64,000 bases of DNA from Chiua virens (taxonomy: Eukaryota > Basidiomycota > Agaricomycetes > Boletales > Boletaceae). Under the pieces are notes generated by a model, which saw nothing but the letters and a program-made list of their open reading frames with translations, did not search any database and was not told the origin of the DNA. This document shows positions 1 through 11,824 of the stretch, piece by piece. The DNA is taken from assembly GCA_019787685.1 (NCBI GenBank), contig JAHNUO010000003.1:868001-932000 (forward strand), given 5' to 3'. The position numbers and the translations under genes were made by a program. Numbering within the stretch: the first letter of the stretch is position 1; every line of letters starts with the position of its first letter.

Positions 1-2367
1 CCTCCACGACGACGAACGACTTTTGTCTCTGGCGCTCGTTCCACTTCAGGGTACGAGAAATGGAGTGGAACCAGTCAGTGGACTGCTTATCGGCGCATAC
101 GGTGGGGAATGGGTATTTTGAGGCAGTGATCTTGATATGGTCGCCCTCTGTCCCCAAGATTCAGAACTGAGTCGTCCAATATCACGTAAAAAGCCAACTT
201 ACGCTTGAGTTCTACCCGCCCGCGGCCGTCGAACGAGGCCCATGCGGTGCTACGGGAGTTATATGGAACGCAAATTCTGAGTTCCATGCTATCAGGGAGG
301 AGCATAGGACGGAAGGACAGCGTGTGGGGACAAATGGGACTGATGAGAATGGCTGGGATTTCTGGGTGCACAAGGGATCCACCAGCGGAAAGCTTTCACA
401 TGATTAGTATTTCCGGATAATGAGTTTGAATAAATCTCACCGAGTATGCAGTTGATCCGGTCGGTGTGGCTACACACAGCCCATCCGCCTGTACGGTGGT
501 CATGTGATGCTCGTCGCCTACACCGCAGAAGTCAAGAAGACGAGCCACAGAAGAAAGCTATTGATACATACCAAAGAGCTCCAGCAAGCTGACGTAGGGA
601 CTTGGTCCTCGATCCACGACAAGGTCATTCAAGACTTCGAACGTCTCCACAGGGCGGGTGGTGAAGCACATGATTTCCTTGTCCTTCGGGCACTTCCCAC
701 CGTCGGGTAAGACGCCGCCTGACCAACCACCCTCAAGTGCTTCCCACCCATCCTTTGTTAGGTCTTTCATCATGATCTCGCCGGTCTCCCCTTTCTTCAC
801 CGCCTTTCTACACTTCTTTTTGTCGAATCCTGCACGATACACGGTGCAGGTGAATCGCATGCGGAGGTTTACGCGGATACCAGCATCAATGGCAGAATCT
901 ACCACAGCTTGATGATCCGCGAAGTCGAAATTTGTAAGGAAACCGAGAGAACCCAGAGCAAATGGAAGGACAGGGTGGAACGATGCGCTGGAACAACCAC
1001 GAAGTGAAGAGTACGGTTCCATCGCCGCCCAGCTGCAGATCGTTTAGAAATATGAAACTCGTCACAACAGAAATGCTTACAGTGATAACAAAATCAAAGA
1101 GATGTGGACTGTGACTACACATTTCACTAGTCCAGTAGCGGAGCTGTCCTTCTTGTTGTGCATGCATGTCTTCTTGAGAGGTGTATGATGACATTGACGA
1201 TAGCGAATTGTTACTTGACGATCTCCTGCTAGGAAATGGGTCGAATAACTCGGGATGATCACGTTTGATGCCAGCGGCGTCGAAGCGTCTAGAATGCTGG
1301 AGCTGATGATCTACATAACTGCACACATGTATGAGAACTTCAGGAGATGACAAAGAACATTAATGTGTTACGCACACGATAAGACCACGATGTCCGCTTC
1401 GCCGTTTGAGCATGAGGTAAAGCGCGAGCTCGCGGGTCAACTTGATAAGCCTATTGTCTCGAGCCTTGGTCACGATGAGGACGCTCTGAATGTTCGCACG
1501 TATCCGGGCACGGCCTGTACAGGTTGAGCAGGAAACGTGAAGGCGAACGTAGAACAACTTACCCAGCTGCTTGCTCATTTCTCGAACACCAACGGCAGTT
1601 TCCGCAAGCTGCCTTGTCAAGCTACTACTGTGCGGATCATCGTCGTCCTCAATACCAGTCAACATGGGGTTAACGCCATCCCTGCACGGAAGTTCAGGGG
1701 CTGGTGCAGGAGCCACTTGGCTCTCCTGGCGTGATCGTTGCGGTCGCTGAAGGGACCTGGCGACGCCAACATCGGTGCCAAGGACGTCTTTCTCCTTTGT
1801 ATGCAGCCAATCCTGAAGCGATGCACCCTTGTCAAGATGGGAGTGCACAAAGCACGGGGATTTGGTTGGTAGATGAGAAGAATCCATAGACAAGGGTATC
1901 GAGTCCAAACTTGAAGGAGAGCTTGAAATGGAGACGGGTGTTGCACTATTGCAAGATGGTTGTCGCGTAATAACATCGGCTATCGTCGGTGATGCCGCAT
2001 TTGATGTGGCGATGGCCGGTGTCCATGTAACCTTATTACCAACCAAGCCGTCTGGTGACGACCGCTCGATGACGATGTCGTGATTCCAGGTAATGTTCGT
2101 TTGTAAGGCAGACAGGGATGACTTGATTGATGGTCTACTACCACGTCTCGACAGCGATGGCCGAATGACACTTTCTGTCGGTAGGCAGTCCATGCCTGTG
2201 TCCGCGCTCGAGTTCGTCCGGGAGATGCACGGTGAGGTGGGGGGGGTGAAGAAAGTCTCGAAATCAGTTTCAAGTTCGGGCGTGGACATCTCACGGGCTA
2301 CTTGATTCCGATAGGCTGGCAGGAATGACAAGAATGTAGCGGGCCGACGTGAGAGGGGATTGGACAC
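1..2367 (-). CDS. NAD kinase (Utr1/Pos5 family), C-terminus beyond window
   Basis: ATP-dependent NAD kinase, which makes NADP from NAD. Read leftwards from the ATG at 2367. About 265 Ser/Pro-rich residues come first, typical of fungal Utr1 N-termini. The kinase core follows: [20 protein letters not shown] after an intron at about 1562-1515, then [12 protein letters not shown], the [14 protein letters not shown] nucleotide motif, [46 protein letters not shown] and [18 protein letters not shown]. Further introns lie near 1374-1336, 1070-1025, 575-525 and 450-405, and one near 197-140. The reading is still open at base 1, so the stop is outside. One frame break at about 972 (CCACCC-T-GTCCTT) is repaired by removing one base; it falls inside the most conserved stretch and is probably a sequence error. 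The family call is very secure; the exact start is less so, because an inner Met (MSTPE) is also possible. Confidence 0.93.
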
Positions 2368-3378
2368 CAGGTCCTTTTGATTCCTTTCCTTGCCTCATGA
2401 GGGATTCCCAGCTTTATACTTGGTTCTTCCAGAAAACTCATTTTGACAATTACAGTCACCCAGGCGACACGAGACTTGCAAAAGTATGTGCTGTACATGT
2501 AAATGGTATCTTGTATCTTGTCAACGATGTGCTTTTGATGTGGCACCGTCTCTAGGCCTGCGCTTTCACACCACGATCATACGAACGTGTAGTCCGGGCA
2601 CATTCACGGCATCTCACAGTGGGTCGAGACTTCTCACACTAGGATGGCCGTCCTTTGCTTCTCACATGTAACCACACTCGTCAAAGTCCCGCAGGGTCGG
2701 ATTCCATTCCCTGCAGTGACAGCCTTTCTAGGACGTATTGAATACTGCAGACTACCCGCAGCGTCTTCTTCGATCACGACAGGCGGTACCCGATTACGCT
2801 CAATGATCATATGCCAGTGATCTTGCATCGCATCGCACCCACAGCCCAATACCCTTGTCAATGAGCCCGCGCTGTCCAGTCCCATGCACTGGCCCACAAC
2901 AGCATTGATATTCATGATCTCCTTGCTGTGTCGACGCTTTCCGGCTCTCTGGATGCAGTACGCGCTATAAAGGTGAATTGCGATGCATGTTCCCTGGTAC
3001 ATGACAAACGAGGGAATGCCGTTGAAGCCTGCCGTATTTGCGTCGTTCCGCAGTGCGCTCGTTTTTTCATCCTTGTGGAGGGATATTGCTTCCAGTTCCA
3101 TACGAGACGTCATTGGCACTCTTCTGAAAGGCTGGTCGCAGGCGGCGGAGTACCCTTGATCATCAATTTATGTTCGCCCCCCGATCCGGGATACCCCTGA
3201 TTGATGCAGGCGCGCTTTTAATTTATCCGTTTCCCCTTTTGTGACTGTGTGCTATCTGTGAAGCATGCTATCGCCATCCTCCTGAAAGAGAACTTGCATG
3301 ACATAACATGCACCACATGGCTCGCCTATTCTCAGGTTGTGGGTCGATCACTATATACTACAAACACATTTCCCTTGC
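2368..3378. other. Intergenic region between two minus-strand genes
   Basis: About 1 kb upstream of the NAD kinase start and downstream of the queuosine-salvage gene. It should hold the NAD kinase promoter. Open frames of up to 161 codons occur (minus strand, 2634-3119), but the product shows no recognisable domain, has scattered Cys/His of no known pattern and lacks splice-linked neighbours. I see no repeat, RNA gene or mobile element. Confidence 0.4.
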
Positions 3379-4886
3379 TCAGAAAAAAACTGTATCGCGC
3401 AACACGAATCTCTCGAGCTCTCTGTAGTCCGGTCTGTCCTTTGCAACTGCCCAAAGCCACATATCCAACTCTGGAGGAGTGATATCCTTGATCCACTTCT
3501 GATCGTCCGAGAGACTGGCTTCATCTAATTGATGCGCATATTTGACGATTTTCTCGCAGGTATCTACTGCTGCGGCACGCAAAATATATGCTTGGTCCGA
3601 CGTGAGTGTAGGTCCTTCTTTGGGTGGTACCTTCCCTGGCTTTGTTCCTGAACCCACAGCAGTCCCTATACCCGTGTCCTGTGGAAGCGCGAGGAGCGTG
3701 TTAACCTTAGTACTGTTCGCGGCATCGGGGAATATATCCCGCAACGCAGCATCTTTTGCCCCGGAAAGGTCTAGTACTCCCAGGTGAACGAGTAAGGAAG
3801 GAAGGACGTTATCTGTGAACACCGGTAGATTTGTGGTATCCGGAAGCGGAAGAGGAGGTGGGGAAGATGATCCAAAACGTAGAGTCATGGCGTGGATGAG
3901 AAATAGTGCCTTCTTGAAACAATATACGGCTGTTTCCAGCGACTGGCATTGAGCATTACTTCGACAGACTAAGATGAAAAACTGACGTCTTCCGTCCACA
4001 ACTGCCATATCCCGAAATGCGGGGAAAGCGCTCACGAGCTACGAAAAGTGGTCGATCTTGGCTCATTCCGATGTGAGGTGCATGAAGGACCTACGTCATT
4101 GAGAATGTCATCCACAGTGGCACCACTTCCTCCAGCATGTTTTGATGTTAGGCTTCGCAAGACAAATGACCCCAAGTCTGCCATTCCGGATCGTTCCAAT
4201 ATTTCCCCCGTCTCATTCAGCGTGCTGGCGATCAACTTGACTAGATCGTATACACTTCCGCCGAGCTCTCCAACAGTAACCCCCGGCAACGTTTCATGAG
4301 ATCGTTCCACATATATCTTGACAGACATGAGTTCTGCGATTTGCTGCGGCGTGACATTCCTCATGCCCTTGGCAGTGAGCAAGTCACCTTGGCCAGTAGC
4401 GGAGGACAAATACATGCCAAATGCGAGGGCTCTTATGTTGTCCCATGCACCGCGATCGGTTTGCTCGTGAAGAGGTACACGGTAGCCCGAAGCAAAATTA
4501 AGAAGGCAAAGCACGGAGAGGAAGTTTAACTCGGACAAGACGGAGGAAAACTTCAGTGGGAAATGAAGCCCGTGGTTCCTCGAGACTCGCTTGAACGTAT
4601 GAAGGAACGAGGGAGAGAGTAATAGACGTTTCACGGCATCATTGGCACCTGGGATAGGCTCGTAAGCCGCTGCGCTCTACGTACCAATTTGACAAGCGGA
4701 CTGGTCTCGCGTCACGAAGGCTGTGGCATCAATCCTCGTGTTCGCGATCCACGCCGTTCTCATGCACACAGGGTGGATTGGAAAATAGCTGCTCACCGGA
4801 ATGCTTTGGGCTTCCCGCAACTCCCTGCAAGACGTTTTAATTGCATCAACATAGCTGCTCGGAAGAGGCGGTGCCTGGATAGACAT
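3379..4886 (-). CDS. Queuosine salvage protein (DUF2419 / Qng1-like)
   Basis: Nucleosidase of the DUF2419 (UPF0553) family, which frees the queuine base from queuosine 5'-phosphate so it can be reused for tRNA modification. The first exon begins MSIQAPPLPSSYVDAIKTSC (4886 leftwards). Two small introns follow near 4800-4728 and 4680-4650. The long exon 2 carries KRLLLSPSFLHTFKRVS, LNFLSVLCLLNFASGYR, RGAWDNIRALAFGMYLSS and GQGDLLTAKGMRNVTP. The final exon carries VFTDNVLPSLLVHLGVLDLS, the spacer with TPPELDMWLWAVAKDRPDYR, and ends RDTVFF. FASGYR and DMWLWxxxKDRPDYR are family hallmarks near the base-binding pocket. No break is evident. It is convergent with the small gene starting at 5099 on the plus strand only in the sense of lying opposite it; their 5' ends face each other across about 210 bp. 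Confidence 0.88.
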
Positions 4887-5098
4887 AATGATTCAGCAAC
4901 GCGAACGTCGTGAATGTTGGAGCTCGTTCCACTGGGTGATGGTGGAACCTCCCGCTATTCGAGAGGCAACGCTGACTCCAACAGTGCGAGTCCGATGATC
5001 TTATCGAGCCCACCACACGTGATCGCGGGGAAACGGGTCAGTCACGGTTTCATCAGAAGTTCATTGAACTAACCACACACTGGCAGCTGCAAGTAGCC

Positions 5099-5882
5099 AT
5101 GAATTTGTTGTCTCAATGTTCAAAAAGTTGCAGAGTCCTTTCTACGTACCGATGCTTTCATTCAAGCACTTCGTTTGCCAATGAAGGTGAGTACCATGTC
5201 TAAAATTGTTTGACGCACCCGGTCAACTAGCTTAGAGTGAGTTCGCGTCTAGCAATCGAGAACAGCTCCTTGCTGGAGTGAAGCAGGCTATGAAGGTATA
5301 TATACAGTTACCTGTTTGCCGTCGTGTTGTTTTGACTCGCTCCGACATTCCATGTGCGGAAGAACAAAGACCAGGTATCATCCATGACTTTGAGGGTACG
5401 CTTGCTCTATGTCATGACATTATGGATGATCAGGTATTCACGCTGTAACGCAGTCTGTACTCTCCGAAGTATACAATTTGGACAAGTCATCTGGTTCCAA
5501 GGTCTCATCTTCCGTGATTGTCGGCGTGCTACGTAAAGCAGCCCTTCGTCGTGTTCGTTTTACTCAATCACATGGTCCGGGATATTATTCACGTTGCTGT
5601 TTCAGACCGAGTCTGCTTCTCAATTTATGAAAGGCGAGCGACCCGATCTTGCAGAAAAGGAAGCCCAAGAAGCAGCGATTTTAACTACATTTCTACCGCC
5701 CACTGCTCTCAGAAGCAGATATAGACCGAGTGCTGCAAGAGGTTGCCTCGAGTTGTCCACGCGACAGTAATCCGAAGAAAACTCTTGGATCGATATTCAA
5801 GTCGTTCTATTCCAAGGTTGATAAAGCCAATGTAGATCCAGACTTGGTAAAAAGTAGAGTCGAGGTACTGCTGAATCTCTAG
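5099..5882 (+). CDS. GatB/YqeY-domain mitochondrial protein (Aim41-like), one frame break
   Basis: A short multi-exon gene whose exons are each too small to stand out alone. The ATG at 5099 opens a Ser/Arg-rich start (MNLLSQCSKSCRVLSTYRC) that looks like a mitochondrial presequence. Then comes EQLLAGVKQAMK, an intron (about 5296-5361), NKDQVSSMTLR, an intron (about 5395-5451) and SVLSEVYNLDKSSGSKVSSS, which is the YqeY N-terminal helix pattern. After a further intron ending near 5605 come QFMKGERPDLAEKEAQEAAI, LTTFLPP and LSEADIDRVLQEVASSCP, with KKTLGSIFKSFYSKV near the end. The stop TAG is at 5880-5882. The FLPP/LSEAD junction is out of frame by one extra base at about 5702. The first intron's acceptor is ambiguous. 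YqeY domains are related to the tRNA-binding tail of GatB. Yeast Aim41 is mitochondrial but poorly understood. Confidence 0.8.
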
Positions 5883-5952
5883 CAACGCCTTTGTTGATCA
5901 TGCCCATACATAGGCTATCACAGGGTCATAATGTATGCCTCGTAGAACTCCG

Positions 5953-8551
5953 TTATCGGTGCCTCGTGAATTTATGTCTGGGAAAATTCCTCGGATAGGG
6001 GATTAGCAGATGCTGAAAAAACAACAATTTAGCGACACATGCTTCATTAGGATACATGATCAGCCTACATTGATCTTCACTCGCCGTACCGTCCGGAGGA
6101 ATCTGTGTTGACGTCGCAGACAATGGTAGGGGAAGTGCGCTTCTCACCCTGACAAGATCTTCCATACAACGGGTTACTGTATTCGACACGCCTTGCAAAA
6201 TTCGTATCCGCTCATCAATCGCCTCTCGTGTGACTCGGTCCAGAAGTGCTAACTGGACATCTGTCGCGTGAGTATTATCCCGGTCGTGTGCTTGCGAACT
6301 AGGTTCTCGGGAAGTGCTTGGAGACGAGCTGGGCCTAGGAGCTTGTGCAGAAGATGTTGCGGATGGGGACGAATGTGAATTGGGTATTGCCGACTGAGAA
6401 AGTAAAGCGTCTGCTTGACCATTCTCCAGCGGAATCAAGCACGGAATCTTCCATGTCGACGTGTCGTTCGGGTTCGAAGCGGTATGTGCAGTTTCGGAAC
6501 GTGACGGGGAGGTAGTGGAAGTACCAGTAGTCGAGTGTCCACCAAGACGCCTCAAAGCTGCTTGAGCGGCAGCTTCAGCTGGCGTTTGTGAAGTAGTCTG
6601 TGATTGTGACGATGTGGGAGCTCGGGTGCCACTTCCATTGATATAGGCATCTTGGGCAGCTGGCGCACCTCTTTGATTGAGCCAGCGCTGATCGAAATCC
6701 CATGTGTGCCAATTCTGATTTGGCCCAGCGAAACCGGCGAAGGGGGGAACAGGTTGCCCTTGTACTTGGCCGTGCGGTGGCTGACCTTGGTACTGGATGT
6801 TGTACTGAATGACCACACCTGGAGTGGGACCGGGGAGCCAGCCCTGCGTGCCTGCGTTGATGTTCTGTAGACCCTGGGCTTGAGGGTGCTGGCCTGCAGC
6901 TGGTTGTGGTGGCTGAGCGACATTGCGTGCAAATCTCCCTAGAACCCGAGCAAGCCCGTCGTTTTCTGCTTGTTGCTGACCGCCAGCCTGATGAAATCCG
7001 AAAAGATTCTGGGGCTGACGCACTCCAGCCTGCGGTTGTTGTCGTGCAGCTTGGGGCTGGCGTTGCTGATTCTGCGAAGGGTTGTCGAGGACACTCTGTC
7101 GGCTGTAGGACAAAATTCAACATTGGCCGACTAGAAATTGATGTGTCGCAAGAGGGCTTACCATGTTGGGCAGCTTTGTTGACGTTCCAGCCACGACCGC
7201 AAGCAATAAAAATGAAAGATATGTCCACAAGGCAGCTTTTTCGGTGACATGTTTGGCCCATCATGCGGAAGGTGGGTCCTCTACTTCGGCACCTGCAGGT
7301 CTTCCTTGATAATACATCTCCTCGCGGCAGATGATGCAAGTACGATCCGTCATGGCTGACATCTCCTGCTCAGTTGCGTCAGGATACCTTTCATCCATGT
7401 TGCGCGTAGCTGCACGGTATCGGACCAATGCGCGAAGCCTCGTAACAAACGAGCGTCCGGTGAGGTACACATCCCTGATGATGTTCAACGGTAACCCGTA
7501 CAGTGCCACGATAAACAAGAAGAACAGAAGATATGTCATGAGCTTAAGGAAATCTGTCAACCTGAAGTTGAGAAAAAGGTCATGTAGTGAAAATGTTGAC
7601 AAACCAGTCGCCAGTTCAATGTAGAAGATCCACATGCTCTTGTTCTGCCATGGAGGGGCGTTTTCCCCACCCCTCTGTTGCGCACGACGGAGATCAATGA
7701 CACAGATCAGATACTTAGCTACGACATTCATGGCACTAGCCATGAGGATAGCATACTGTTGGATTTATTAATCAAGATTTCGTTCCATGGTTGTGCATAC
7801 CTACTTCGTTTGCAAACATCATCATCCCACCAACACCATTCTTAGTTGTGCTGTCGACTGTGTATACGAACATAAATAAATCGATGAACCAGAGCATGGC
7901 GAATAAGCTGGTCATTCGAATGTGGAATAGTAATGGTGGTCCAGGATATGGACGCTGATCCATCTGTAGTCGTCTGAGAGCGAGTTCAGATGGCAAAGGA
8001 ATGAACTGCGCACCCATTCGATACGATCAGAGGCCAGCCAGTGGAAAGACTTAACAAAGAGTAAGAATCCGAACATGAGAAGGAACGGGATGTCGAAGTC
8101 GTCTCGGAAAATGGTGAATGCGAGAAGTGACTCGGTGACAAAGAACCAAAGACGGTCGTAAAGTCGCTGAATGAACCGTGAATCAAGTATAATCAATTGA
8201 CCGCATTATTTGACTGACCTCAATCTCTTGTGGCCGGAGGGAACCAAAGAATATACGCTGGGCACATTGAGCAAACAGCAACGCAACCAAAAGTCCAAAA
8301 TTGGCGAGGATCTGGAAAGAATGAGAACAAGAGAATGATGTGTTGTGAAGATGAGAACGGACCAAAACGCTTCGATTGCTCTCGGAGAGATGAATTGCGA
8401 GAGAGTAGAAATTGCTATGCCTCCTGAGCGCACTAATAATCGTGGCAGAGACTGCGATAGAGGATATCGTGGCATAAAGCAGCGTCTTGTGCGAGCTCAG
8501 AGCAGTAAATAACCTATTCTCTCTTGCACGGAGAGCGTCAACCCATGGCAT
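5953..8551 (-). CDS. HRD1: ERAD E3 ubiquitin ligase, Hrd1/synoviolin type, one frame break
   Basis: Multi-spanning ER membrane ubiquitin ligase that ubiquitinates misfolded ER proteins during their export. The chosen start is [12 protein letters not shown] at 8551; an upstream in-frame Met at 8659 exists. Several hydrophobic helices follow in separate exons: [36 protein letters not shown].., [39 protein letters not shown] and [20 protein letters not shown]. The RING finger is CIICREEM, a spacer, then [20 protein letters not shown] and SCPTC, with the last Cys split across an intron (about 7163-7110). After it comes a long Gln/Pro-rich tail (7113-6600) and a Ser/Thr-rich region. The last part, [20 protein letters not shown], is probably helical. 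The spacer inside the RING is out of frame: removing one base near 7269 (CCACCTTCCG) restores it. The exact C-terminus is uncertain, as a last intron near 6090-6010 is possible. Confidence 0.88.
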
Positions 8552-8919
8552 GATGGACGAGCGGGTGGAAACTTTCGTGGACGAGTAATTAGGACTAACG
8601 TCGACGTGTCCTGGATTGATTCGGTCACAGTTCTCACGCTCATAGAGTCTGACTTTCATGTACTACAACAGCCGACTGTCCGAACGTTGTACGGTGTCAC
8701 TGTTAACTCGCATCTGTATCGTGGCACTCAGCGCCCAGCTACCACCGTGAAGCCATATTCCCTTTGCCCCCATGTTGTTCTTGTATAAGCGAGGGACTCG
8801 CTATGGCCACTCGGCAGATTAAAATTTGCCTTGCCGGGGCCGGGTATCAAATTCAACTTTCACTTTCTTGTCGCTGGTGGGTTCTCAATTCTTCAGCAAC
8901 ACCTACCTAGCCCAGACAA
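8552..8919. promoter_or_regulatory. Divergent promoter region between the Hrd1 and amidohydrolase genes
   Basis: About 370 bp separates two genes that read away from each other, so it should hold both promoters. I see no clear TATA box, repeat or upstream ORF with a known product. This is inferred from gene layout only. Confidence 0.4.
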
Positions 8920-11587
8920 ATGTCCACGTTGCGCCGACGAAATATTGCAGAGTCCGCCCCTCCGCCGAGGAAAGCCCAAATTCATAACGATGCGACACAA
9001 AACAGCATCCTGAGCGGCCGAGTCGCTCCCAAGGGTGTCCTCATCTTTTCGTCTCTTGCACTATCCGCATTCATCTGGCTTTACACCCACATGCCTACGG
9101 CTTCTGCCAATCCCTACGCACTTTGTTCGCGCTCTGCCTCAAGGATATATACTGCCGATGATTCCAATTCCTATTGTCCAATGCTTGGTCGTGAAAGATA
9201 AGCTTATCGTGGATACCGGTTCTCAAGGTGCTTCCTAGTTGTTTCCCACTTGTCCGGACAAATTCATTCTATAGTACCAGATGATGTCTCTGCCCGTTGG
9301 TACGCTGGCAATCCTTCTGGTTCGACCCTCCACATTCGATACATCGATGACCAGTCAATCGTGGTACCCGGACTGAGTGGTCAGTCTAATTTCACTTTCT
9401 TAAGGTAACACTCGTCGTGAACAATAGTGTAGACTCTCACGCGCACATACTGGAATATGGTGCTACTAAGCAACTTTCCTTGGAGGCTGCTAGGTCTATC
9501 AATGGTAAGCGTGAGCGTCATGTGACATTTTCTCTCTTTGGTATTTTGTTTCCTCGCAGAAACGATCGCTCTTATCAGAGAATATATCATGGAGCACCCA
9601 GACGTTTACCACAATACATCCAGGTTCGTAGAAGGTTGGGGATGGGACCACACTTCCTGGCCTGTGGAAGAGTGGCCTACTGCGGTATGTGACATGAGCT
9701 CTCCTTGACACCTATGTCTGTAAGTATGTCCTTCATTCACATGGTCCGTCAAGGATGCTCTCGAGGAGGATCCAGTCGTCCATGGTCGGCCGGTAGTGCT
9801 CCAGAGTAAGGATGGTCACGCGTTATGGGTGTCGAAGATGGTGCTCCAATTGAGTGGCCCTTTCCCGCAAGAAGTGGAAGGCGGCGTTATTTTCCGTGAT
9901 GCACTTGGGATTCCCACCGGTTCGTCGGCCCCGCTAACAGCCTACACGATGCTTTATCTCACATCCTCCAGGTGTATTGCTCGATAAAGCACAGCACCTA
10001 GTGGAAAGGCCTGTACCGACAGAAGCTGATCTTCGCAGAAATTTTGCGACAGCCTGCGAAGGATGCTTTGTCCTTTGGATTAACCTCTGTGCACGATGCC
10101 GGCTTTCAACCCGTATCGCTGGAACTTTTTGAGCGGTAAGATCACTGTGTAGTACAACAGCTAGACGCTGAACCTTCCGATGAAAAGACTAGCAACTGAA
10201 GGCTCGCTCCCTGTAAGCTTGTCGCTGAGTTTTCTTCTATCTAGTCGTCACTTCTATTTAGATTCGGATCTACGGAATGCGTTACTTTGACGACCTCGGT
10301 CCTTACTGGGGAAATAGTCTCGAAACCTATTATCAATGCGGGGAACTGGCCGCCTGAACGTTAGGAGTGTAAAAATGTTCGCGGATGGTAAGCAACTACA
10401 TGCGTGTGCCCAATAAACTCGTTCAAGCCCTCGTTTGGATAGGTGCCTTGAGGTCTGGTGGTGCAGCAGTGAGTACACAGTAACTCTTGCCAGGGTATCT
10501 GTCAACAGACGGTAGCTGTTTGAGCCCTACCACGACAATCCTGGAACTGAAAGGATTTATGCGATTAGATGAAGAGTTGTTGCGTGAAGTCGTTCCTCGG
10601 TATCTGAAAGATGGATGGCAAGTTGTGAGTCTCATCTGAGGTGTAGAGTGTCTTCAGATGTTCGCTCATATCAACAGAATATTCCATGCTATTGGCGATT
10701 ATGCAAACAGTGTAGTCCTGGACACCTTTGAGGTTGCTCTCAGGGATGCCAATGTCACAGCGTTAAGGCCTCGCCTCGAGCATGCTCAGATACTAAAAGA
10801 GGAAGACATGGTCCGTTTGGGCAAGCTGGGTGGTATGTCTGCATTGTCCGAACTCTGGATCAGACGCCGTTATGTAAACGACTTCTTTCTGTATTGCAGT
10901 CATCGCAAGTGTTCAACCCACTCATGCGTGCGTCACACATCACTTCCGCCTTCCAGATAACATGTGATGACCTATTGTTATAGTACCAGTGATATGTGGT
11001 ATGCCGAAGACCGTCTTGTGCGTACGAAATGTAGGGCATATGCATTGTTCGACCTCACAAACCGATTCCCTTTTAGGGACCTGAACGAGTCAAAGGTTTA
11101 TATGCCTTTCGCTCCCTCCTTGATCACGGCGCCAGACTTGTCTTAGGTTCTGACTTTCCAGTGGAGGACATGAACCCACTCGCTGGTTTCTATGCGGCTA
11201 TAACGAGGACTATCTCCTGATGGTGCTTCTCCTAAAGGGTTGTCTGGTTGGTGGGTAACTACCGACAGGAATCTGCAGGCGCGAAATTTAGTTGATGTTT
11301 AGGTTTCCCGAGCAGTCCTTGAGCCGCGCTCAAGCTTTACGAGGTGAGTGTGTGAATTTCTCACTGGTGTATCATGTCTCATCGATCATCACTGGTTGAT
11401 AGGTATGACTATCGACCCCGCGTACGCTTCCTTTACGGAGGACACACTCGGATCAATCACTCCCGGAAAACTTGCAGACTATGTCGTTCTCTCACGAGAC
11501 ATCATGACAATTCCGACGGATCAGATCCTCAAAACGCGCGTACAGGCGACCTTCATTGACGGGAAACTTGTGTACGGTAGTCTGTGA
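8920..11587 (+). CDS. Membrane-anchored YtcJ-like amidohydrolase, several frame breaks
   Basis: Amidohydrolase-3 family metal-dependent hydrolase; the substrate is unknown. The ATG at 8920 gives [20 protein letters not shown] and then one hydrophobic segment ([19 protein letters not shown]), predicting a type II anchor. The body carries the metal-binding [100 protein letters not shown] and [14 protein letters not shown]. The end is [28 protein letters not shown] and VYGSL. About a dozen short introns are readable. At least six places need one base removed (near 9172, 10324, 10347, 10551, 10684, 11212). Every metal-ligand motif survives, so I favour sequence error over a pseudogene, but a real decaying gene cannot be ruled out from this sequence. 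Confidence 0.83.
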
Positions 11588-11824
11588 AGCGCTTATAGTG
11601 ATCACTATCGTCGGCTCTACTGGCTGCATTACAACTGATGTATATGTACATGAAAATTCGTGCAGTCGCTACTGTACATGTAAATTCGTTCAATCGTGCG
11701 TAAAACTGGCCGCGCGTAGCGCCACAGACGCGTCCAACGTAGAATTTCCTGAATTGGTTGTGACGCGTCTTTCAATGGTCCTTGTCTTCAACGAGCACCC
11801 ACACTAATCCGTTCCACGATCGCA
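11588..11824. promoter_or_regulatory. Short intergenic region, likely Rdh54 promoter
   Basis: About 240 bp between two plus-strand genes. It contains an imperfect direct repeat near 11641-11692 (tgtacatgaaaattcgt and tgtacatgtaaattcgt). Otherwise nothing recognisable. Confidence 0.35.

Noticed and set aside
2634..3119. 161-codon minus-strand open frame
   Set aside because: No domain, no plausible splice partners, composition not clearly protein-like; in an intergenic region.
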